Source: an uncultured Shinella sp. (lineage in GTDB: Bacteria; Pseudomonadota; Alphaproteobacteria; Rhizobiales; Rhizobiaceae). Taken from it: a stretch of DNA of 10,621 nucleotides. The notes under the pieces were generated by a model. The model searched no databases and was not told the origin of the DNA. It saw only the letters and a list, made by a program, of their open reading frames with translations. The stretch is from positions 1-10,621 of the forward strand of contig CAMPIK010000040.1 of assembly GCA_946886325.1 (NCBI GenBank). Reading direction: 5' to 3'. This document shows, piece after piece, positions 5,686 through 10,621 of the stretch; position 1 is the stretch's first letter, and the number at the start of each line of letters is the position of its first letter. The position numbers and the translations under genes were made by a program.

Positions 5686-7419
5686 TCAGGCAACGGATTT
5701 CTTCATCGTTTCCAATACGTAGCGGCGATAGGTGGCCTCGATCATGTCGGGGCTGACGGGTTTGGTGATGTAGTCGTCCATGCCCGCATCCATGCAATTC
5801 TGCATATCGACATTCAGCGCCTGGGCCGTGACCGCAACGATCGGCGTGCGCGTTCCCGTCAGTTTCTCCAGTTCCCGGATCTCCAGGGTCGCGTCCAGCC
5901 CGTTCTTCAGCGGCATGGCGATGTCCATCAGCACGAGCTTCGGCTGATGCTTGCGCCAGAGGGCGACGGCCTCCTCGCCGTTCTCGGCGATGCGGTGGGA
6001 AACGCCCAGGCTTTCGAGGATCTGCGAGAAGACGAACTGGTTGATCTGGTTGTCCTCGGCGACCAGCACCTCGATATCGCCGACCGCCGCCTGCGGCATC
6101 TCCTCGATATCGGTCGCGATGTACCAGTCGTCGGCCATGCCGCCCGGATCGAGATAGGCGTCGGACGGTTCGTCGTCGGAGAGAGCCGGCGGGTGGCCGG
6201 CCGACAGCGCCTGCAGCACGTCGGCGCTGCTGCCCTGCGGCGACAAGAACCGGACCGGCGTGTCGCCGCACTCAAGCGCCAGCACCTCGCGGTCGGCGAA
6301 GTTCACGTCGATCAGGACGAGGTCGATCGTGATCGCCTTGGCTTCGATCGCCGCAAGGAAGGCGCGAAACTCGATGGGATCGCGCACGGCGCAGGAGTCG
6401 GCGCCGTGGTTGCGCAATTCCTCCAGAAGCACGGATTCGACGCGCGGTGCGGCGGTCGCCAGCAGCACGCGGCATCCGGCGATATGGTCCATGTCCTCGC
6501 TGCGCAATTGCTGGAGCAGCAGGCGCTTTTCCACCTCGCGCAGCGGATCGAAACAGTTCTCCGTCTGCACGAAGCTTTCCAGCGACCGGATTTTCAGGGT
6601 GCTCGAGGAAGCGCCATCGGGAACGGCGATTTCGGTGACATCCTCCATGGAGGTGACCAGCATGTAGCGGCCGGGCGTGCCGACGCGGTATTTGCGCGTC
6701 AGCACGAAGAGATCGGTGCCGTCGGAGCGCACGATATGCTCCTGGATCGAGACCGGCTCGCCGGTTTCAAGCACGACGCGATCGCTCGCCTCGATGCGCT
6801 CGGCATTTTCAGGGTCGACGAGATCCCAGACGGTGCGTCCGAGCACGCTCTCGCTGCTCGCCGCATAGATCGACCGGAAGGCCTGGTTGACGGCGACGCA
6901 GGCGAGGTTGATGTCCTTGATGACAACAGGGTTCGGCAGGGTATCCAGCACCTCTTCCGTCAGCGCCACGCGCTCGAGGTCGGAGCGCCACTGCTGCTCC
7001 TGCTTCTTCAGTTCCGAAACGTCGGTGAGCGTCGAGATGTTGTAGCCGTTCGGCAGCCGGCGCTTGCGGAAATGCACCCAGCGGTCGCGGCCGAGCCGCT
7101 CGACCATATCGTGCTGCTCGCGCCAATGGGCGGAGATGCGGGCGGAAATCCATTCCTCGCGGTTGACCGTCTTGTGCTTCTGCTCCGCCGGGATTCCATA
7201 GCGGATGCCGGCATCGAAGATCGCGCCGAGCACATCGCGAAGGCGCGTGCCGGGTTTCAGCACCTCGGGGCGGATCGGATAGAAGCGCAGCGCCTGCCGG
7301 CTGGCGAAGACGAGCGTATCCGAACGATCGTAGACAAACACCGCGGCGGCAAGGATATCGCACGCGGCTTCCATCATTTCCGTTTGGATGTCCGCGCCGA
7401 ATGGCGCTACATCGTTCAT
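5686..7419 (-). CDS. PAS-PAS-pseudoreceiver-receiver protein (hybrid-kinase-like, without a kinase core)
   Basis: A 577-residue cytoplasmic signalling protein. In order: a PAS_7-type domain (about 15-135), a second PAS domain (about 148-265), a linker of about 50 residues, a degenerate receiver fold (about 316-395) and a complete C-terminal receiver (about 450-570). The last receiver has the acidic pair Glu455-Asp456, phospho-acceptor Asp499, Thr531 and Lys553, so it should accept phosphate. The first keeps Asp371 but has LLATA where the acidic pocket should be. The region between PAS2 and the receivers lacks the histidine box and the N, G1 and G2 ATPase boxes, so the protein resembles a hybrid kinase that lost its kinase core. 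The start at 7419 has GGGGA 8 nt upstream. The frame stays open well upstream (next ATG at 7491), but that would run through intergenic DNA and antisense to mutL. The phosphodonor and output are unknown; GGDEF-EAL and PilZ genes follow on the same strand. Confidence 0.88.
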   Translation of the reverse strand: MNDVAPFGADIQTEMMEAACDILAAAVFVYDRSDTLVFASRQALRFYPIRPEVLKPGTRLRDVLGAIFDAGIRYGIPAEQKHKTVNREEWISARISAHWREQHDMVERLGRDRWVHFRKRRLPNGYNISTLTDVSELKKQEQQWRSDLERVALTEEVLDTLPNPVVIKDINLACVAVNQAFRSIYAASSESVLGRTVWDLVDPENAERIEASDRVVLETGEPVSIQEHIVRSDGTDLFVLTRKYRVGTPGRYMLVTSMEDVTEIAVPDGASSSTLKIRSLESFVQTENCFDPLREVEKRLLLQQLRSEDMDHIAGCRVLLATAAPRVESVLLEELRNHGADSCAVRDPIEFRAFLAAIEAKAITIDLVLIDVNFADREVLALECGDTPVRFLSPQGSSADVLQALSAGHPPALSDDEPSDAYLDPGGMADDWYIATDIEEMPQAAVGDIEVLVAEDNQINQFVFSQILESLGVSHRIAENGEEAVALWRKHQPKLVLMDIAMPLKNGLDATLEIRELEKLTGTRTPIVAVTAQALNVDMQNCMDAGMDDYITKPVSPDMIEATYRRYVLETMKKSVA

Positions 7420-7483
7420 CTCTGCGGTCCCCGTATCGCATGGTATTCTGACTGAACATGCTGATAAGCACCGCAGCGATGCC

Positions 7484-7528
7484 TTGGACATCAATACTCT
7501 GGCGACCAGCGACGCCAGTGTTGTCCAA
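7484..7528. repeat. Imperfect long dyad in the divergent PAS-receiver / mutL intergenic region
   Basis: The outer arms TTGGACA (7484-7490) and TGTCCAA (7522-7528) and the inner arms CTGGCG (7499-7504) and CGCCAG (7513-7518) are nested. They enclose an 8-nt loop with an asymmetric 8x3 internal loop. It lies 65 nt upstream of the PAS-receiver start, so it could be a leader-RNA structure for that gene or a regulator site. It may also arise by chance in GC-rich DNA, so confidence is limited. Confidence 0.35.
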
Positions 7529-7589
7529 CCGGGGGTATCCGGGCGACCCGCCGTCATGCGAGCCAGTGGCCAAGGTTCGCAGCATTTTA

Positions 7590-7604
7590 TTAAAGGCTGA
7601 TTAA
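7590..7604. promoter_or_regulatory. Candidate CtrA box, TTAA-N7-TTAA
   Basis: The bases TTAA-AGGCTGA-TTAA match the full CtrA consensus TTAA-N7-TTAA (the common trailing C is G here). The site lies between the divergent PAS-receiver gene (171 nt away) and mutL (88 nt away). It sits in the most AT-rich stretch of this intergenic region, where a promoter is expected. CtrA is the alphaproteobacterial cell-cycle regulator and often controls motility, envelope and c-di-GMP genes. Which of the two genes it serves cannot be told from sequence. The remainder of the 273-nt region shows no convincing -35/-10 pair. Confidence 0.5.
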
Positions 7605-7692
7605 GTAGCCGGTGCACTTCGGCGTCGCGGAAGCTGGGTATCGCCGACAATTGCCGCTGGCCAGCGACCGGCGAATCCACGAAAATGATGCA

Positions 7693-9504
7693 ATGACCAT
7701 CCGACAGCTCTCCGAAACGCTCATCAACCAGATCGCCGCCGGCGAGGTCATCGAACGGCCGGCCAGTGCTGCCAAGGAACTGATCGAAAACGCCATCGAC
7801 GCGGGCGCGACGCGCATCGAGATCGCGACGGCCGGCGGCGGCAAGACCCTGCTGCGCGTCACCGACAATGGCTGCGGCATGTCGCCCGCCGACCTGGAGC
7901 TGGCGATCCGCCGCCACTGTACCTCGAAACTCGAGGGCGACCTGCTCGACATCCGCACGCTCGGTTTCCGCGGCGAGGCGCTGCCCTCGATCGGTTCGGT
8001 CGCGCGGCTTTCGATCCAGAGCCGGACCGCGGAGGCGGATTCGGGCGCCGAGATCACCATTGCCGGCGGCAAGGCGGGCGCGGTCCGGCCGGCGGCGGCC
8101 AATCGCGGCACGGTCGTCGAGGTCCGCGACCTCTTCTTCGCAACGCCGGCGCGGCTGAAATTCATGAAGAGCGAGAAGGCGGAGGCCGCCGCCATTGCGG
8201 AAACGGTGCGGCGCATGGCGATCGCCTTTCCCGGCATCCGCTTCGTCCTGTCGGGCTCCGACCGCTCGACGCTCGAGTTTCCCGCGACCGGCGACGACCG
8301 GCTGGCGCGCATCGCCCAGGTTCTCGGCCGGGACTTCCGCGACAACGCGATCGAGATCGATGCGGAGCGCGAAGGCGTCGCGCTTTCGGGTTTTGCCGGC
8401 CTGCCGACCTTCAACCGCGGCAACAGCCTGCACCAGTTCGCCTTCGTCAACGGCCGCCCGATCCAGGACAAGCTCGTCTGGTCGGCGCTCCGGGCCGCCT
8501 ATCAGGAAACCATTCCGCACGGCCGCTATCCGGTCGCGGTGCTGTCCGTGACCGTTGATCCGGAACTCGTCGACGTGAACGTGCATCCGGCGAAGTCCGA
8601 CGTGCGCTTTCGCGATCCGGGCCTCGTGCGCGGCCTGATCATCGGCGCGATCCGCCAGGCGCTGGCGCGCGAGGGCGACCGGGGGGCGACCACAGGCACA
8701 TCCGGCCTGATGCATGCGTTCCGGCCCGAGCCGCGGCCCGCCTCGCCCTGGACTCAGGCCTCCTCGCCCTATCGCCCGCTGACATCAGGTCAGGCCATGA
8801 CGGGATTTGCCGAAGAGCGGCAGGCGGGCTTCGAGGGCTTTGCCGCCCCTTCGGCGCGCGCCCATGTCGCGGAGACAGGCCCAGAGAAGGGCGCTGGCAC
8901 GTCGTCCGAGGAGGTAGCGGTCTCGCATCCGCTCGGTGCCGCCCGCGCGCAGGTTCATGCCAACTATATCGTCGCCCAGACGGATGACGGCATCGTCATC
9001 GTCGACCAGCATGCGGCCCATGAACGGCTTGTCTTCGAGGCGATGCGGCAGGCGCTGCATTCGCGCCCCGTGCCGGCGCAGGCGCTGCTGATCCCTGAAA
9101 TCGTCGACCTGCCGGAAGAGGACTGCGACCGGCTTGCCGCCCATGCGGAGGACTTCGCCCGGCTCGGCCTCGGGCTGGAGCGCTTCGGCCCGGGCGCCAT
9201 CGCCATCAGGGAGACGCCGTCGATGCTGGGCGAGATGGATGCGGCAGGGCTCGTGCGCCAACTGGCCGACGAACTCGCCGAATGGGACACGGCCGACGGT
9301 CTCAAGGGACGGCTCGAATATCTCGCCGCGACCATGGCCTGCCACGGGTCGGTGCGCTCCGGCCGGCGCATGCGGCCCGAGGAAATGAACGCGCTGCTGC
9401 GCCAGATGGAGGCGACGCCGGGCTCCGGCCAGTGCAATCACGGACGGCCGACCTTCATCGAACTGAAGCTCAACGATATCGAGCGGCTTTTCGGCCGAAG
9501 CTGA
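7693..9504 (+). CDS. mutL: DNA mismatch repair protein MutL (endonuclease type)
   Basis: A 603-residue MutL. The N-terminal GHKL ATPase has motif I ([10 protein letters not shown], 29-38), motif II (DNGCGM, 58-63) and motif III (GFRGEAL, 91-97), followed by the [20 protein letters not shown] segment. A variable Pro/Ser-rich linker (about 340-415) leads to the C-terminal dimerisation domain. That domain holds the endonuclease motif DQHA(X)2E(X)4E, with Asp438, His440, Glu444 and Glu449. The supporting ACHGSVRSG (549-557) and CNHGRP (581-586) segments are also present. MutL couples MutS mismatch recognition to strand removal; with this motif it should nick the daughter strand itself, as in bacteria without MutH. 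The ATG at 7693 is chosen because MutL homology begins there; the frame is open further upstream, to 7612, without homology. The SD is weak. It is divergent from the PAS-receiver gene and upstream of the DUF2093 gene. Confidence 0.97.
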   Translation: MTIRQLSETLINQIAAGEVIERPASAAKELIENAIDAGATRIEIATAGGGKTLLRVTDNGCGMSPADLELAIRRHCTSKLEGDLLDIRTLGFRGEALPSIGSVARLSIQSRTAEADSGAEITIAGGKAGAVRPAAANRGTVVEVRDLFFATPARLKFMKSEKAEAAAIAETVRRMAIAFPGIRFVLSGSDRSTLEFPATGDDRLARIAQVLGRDFRDNAIEIDAEREGVALSGFAGLPTFNRGNSLHQFAFVNGRPIQDKLVWSALRAAYQETIPHGRYPVAVLSVTVDPELVDVNVHPAKSDVRFRDPGLVRGLIIGAIRQALAREGDRGATTGTSGLMHAFRPEPRPASPWTQASSPYRPLTSGQAMTGFAEERQAGFEGFAAPSARAHVAETGPEKGAGTSSEEVAVSHPLGAARAQVHANYIVAQTDDGIVIVDQHAAHERLVFEAMRQALHSRPVPAQALLIPEIVDLPEEDCDRLAAHAEDFARLGLGLERFGPGAIAIRETPSMLGEMDAAGLVRQLADELAEWDTADGLKGRLEYLAATMACHGSVRSGRRMRPEEMNALLRQMEATPGSGQCNHGRPTFIELKLNDIERLFGRS

Positions 9505-9597
9505 AAAAACTGGAAATCCGAGCGCCGCCGCGATATGGCACGGATGACCGTTTGATGACACATGCGCCCGATCGGAGCGCCTCGGGAGACGATGAGA

Positions 9598-9828
9598 ATG
9601 AACCGGTTCGAGGGACATGGAAGCCGCGAGGCGAAGATCCGCTATCTCGACGGCGATTTCCAGATCCTGATGCCGGGGTCGCACATCACCTGCGCCGTCA
9701 CCGGCGAGACCGTGCCGATCGACGAATTGCGCTACTGGAGCGTCGCGCGGCAGGAAGGCTACCTCGACGCCAGCGCCTCGCTGGAGGCCGAAAAACGCGC
9801 CGGCCAGCTTCCGAACCAGAGGCGCTGA
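9598..9828 (+). CDS. DUF2093 family small protein
   Basis: A 76-residue protein I recognise as DUF2093, a small conserved family of Rhizobiales and relatives with no known function. Visible features are an N-terminal segment REAKIRYLDGDFQILMPG, a central ITCAVTGETVPIDELRYWSV stretch and a charged tail. There is one cysteine, so no zinc-binding set, and no signal peptide or membrane segment. The ATG at 9598 is preferred: GGGAG (9584-9588) is 9 nt upstream, whereas the in-frame ATG at 9592 is only 3 nt away. An in-frame ATG at 9562 is also open but lacks an obvious SD. It starts 93 nt after mutL on the same strand and may share its transcript. It converges on lpxK, a neighbour I recall as frequent for this family (from memory, unchecked). 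Confidence 0.82.
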   Translation: MNRFEGHGSREAKIRYLDGDFQILMPGSHITCAVTGETVPIDELRYWSVARQEGYLDASASLEAEKRAGQLPNQRR

Positions 9829-9874
9829 CCGCCGGCCCCTCTGCCCGCAATCGTCTTGCCGCAGTCTCCCACTT

Positions 9875-9892
9875 CGAAGCGGGTCCGCTTCG
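9875..9892. terminator. Hairpin between convergent DUF2093 and lpxK genes, possible bidirectional terminator
   Basis: A perfect inverted repeat CGAAGCGG-GT-CCGCTTCG in the 76-nt gap between two convergent stop codons (9828 and 9905). As RNA it forms a 7-bp GC-rich stem with a 4-nt loop on either strand. The position fits a shared terminator, but no T run follows on either side, so it may instead be a Rho-assisted or 3'-end-protecting structure. Confidence 0.4.
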
Positions 9893-9904
9893 GCTGGAAA
9901 CGGC

Positions 9905-10621
9905 TCACCCCGTCGCGAGCTTGTGCAGCTTGCGTTTGCGCGCCGAGGCGATGGCGGCGTCGATGATCTTGTCCGGCGCCTTAGGGTCATCGAAGCGGAT
10001 TTCGACCTCGATCACGCGGCTCTTGTCCTTCAGTTCCTGCGAACGGCCGGGACCGCCGGTCAGGCGCACGCTGTCCTTCGCCGTCGTCAGGATCCGGTAG
10101 CCGAGCGCATCGGCATGATCGAGGATGTCGGCGACCTCGTCCTCCGAGAGATGGTGATGGTCGGCGAAACCCTTTGTCACATAGAGATGGGCGCCGGTGT
10201 CGGTGACGGTGCGGAAGAATTTCTCGTTGTCGGCGATGCCCGACCAGGCCATGACCACCTGACCGTCGAGGTCACCCGCCCCGATCGTCACGAGCTTCGC
10301 GGTATGCACCGGCTTTCCGGCACGCGCGGCGCGGCGGACGAGCCTGTCGGCCGCATCCCCCTCCCCGATCGTCATCAGCGCGGAGGCATGGCGCATCTGC
10401 TCGGCGAGCGGCGCACGGACCGGGCCGCCCGGCACGACATGGCCGTTGCCGAGGCCGCGTCCGCCGTCGATCACCACCAGCGCGTAGTCGAAGGCGAGCC
10501 GCGCGCTCTGGAAGCCGTCGTCCATGATGATGAGATCGCAGCCTTCCCTGACGAGCAGCCGCGCGCCGTCCACGCGCTTGCGCGAGATCACGGTCAGGCC
10601 TTCGCGGGCGAGCAGCAGCGG
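9905..10621 (-). CDS. lpxK: Tetraacyldisaccharide 4'-kinase LpxK, C-terminal part (truncated by window edge)
   Basis: The last 238 residues of LpxK; the N-terminus with its Walker A (P-loop) lies beyond position 10621. LpxK phosphorylates the 4' position of the tetraacylated lipid A disaccharide at the inner face of the cytoplasmic membrane, a late step of the Raetz pathway. The recognisable core is IIMDDGFQ, the conserved DDGxQ motif of the family. LVVIDGGRGLGNGHVVPGG and RAPL follow, then a C-terminal half with FADHHHLSEDEV and the LTTAKDSVRL segment typical of LpxK. The tail is basic (KRKLHKLATG). It runs towards the DUF2093 gene, with 76 nt between the stop codons. The family assignment is firm; only the missing N-terminus limits it. 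Confidence 0.95.
   Translation of the reverse strand, partial: PLLLAREGLTVISRKRVDGARLLVREGCDLIIMDDGFQSARLAFDYALVVIDGGRGLGNGHVVPGGPVRAPLAEQMRHASALMTIGEGDAADRLVRRAARAGKPVHTAKLVTIGAGDLDGQVVMAWSGIADNEKFFRTVTDTGAHLYVTKGFADHHHLSEDEVADILDHADALGYRILTTAKDSVRLTGGPGRSQELKDKSRVIEVEIRFDDPKAPDKIIDAAIASARKRKLHKLATG

Noticed and set aside
5623..7455. 610-codon plus-strand open frame opposite the PAS-receiver gene
   Set aside because: Same pattern: antisense shadow in GC-rich DNA, no domain, while the minus strand has PAS and receiver motifs.
7420..8715. N-terminal extension of the PAS-receiver frame through the intergenic region and antisense to mutL
   Set aside because: The extension is open only because of antisense GC bias. 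PAS homology begins just after Met at 7419, which has an SD. The extension would overlap the conserved mutL ATPase region and the CtrA-type box.

Overview
The window looks like a chromosomal segment of a high-GC alphaproteobacterium of the order Rhizobiales, most likely the Rhizobiaceae (Rhizobium, Ensifer or Agrobacterium type). The reasons are the rhizobial style of the proteins, the mutL / DUF2093 / lpxK neighbourhood, a MutL with the endonuclease motif, and a CtrA-type box. This placement comes from protein recognition, not from a database search. I see no mobile element, CRISPR array, tRNA or rRNA, and coding density is high.

Region 1 (1-3748) is a methylamine or betaine catabolism locus. 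A two-gene minus-strand operon encodes a non-pyrrolysine MttB-superfamily methyltransferase (2723 to 1173). After 21 nt it is followed by a flavin / iron-sulfur demethylase of the trimethylamine / dimethylglycine dehydrogenase type, cut by the window edge (1151 to 1). A LysR-family regulator is divergent (2816-3748). A perfect 17-bp palindrome with the LysR T-N11-A pattern covers both the regulator's ribosome binding site and its start codon. The simplest reading is a regulator controlling itself and a pathway that strips methyl groups stepwise from a quaternary amine. The substrate is unknown, and no corrinoid protein or reactivase lies in the window.

Region 2 (3726-7419) holds three same-strand signalling genes, read right to left. 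The first is a PAS-PAS-pseudoreceiver-receiver protein that looks like a hybrid kinase without its kinase core. The second is a soluble GGDEF-EAL protein whose EAL phosphodiesterase site is intact but whose cyclase half has lost a metal-binding Asp. The third is a single-domain PilZ protein, the classic c-di-GMP receptor. Together they could form an input / turnover / effector set, though each may have its own promoter.

Region 3 (7420-7692) is a 273-nt divergent intergenic region. It holds a perfect TTAA-N7-TTAA CtrA-type box and a larger imperfect dyad.

Region 4 (7693-10621) is housekeeping: mutL (mismatch repair) and a small DUF2093 protein on the plus strand, then lpxK (lipid A 4'-kinase) convergent on the minus strand and truncated at its N-terminus by the window end. 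A small hairpin separates the last two genes.
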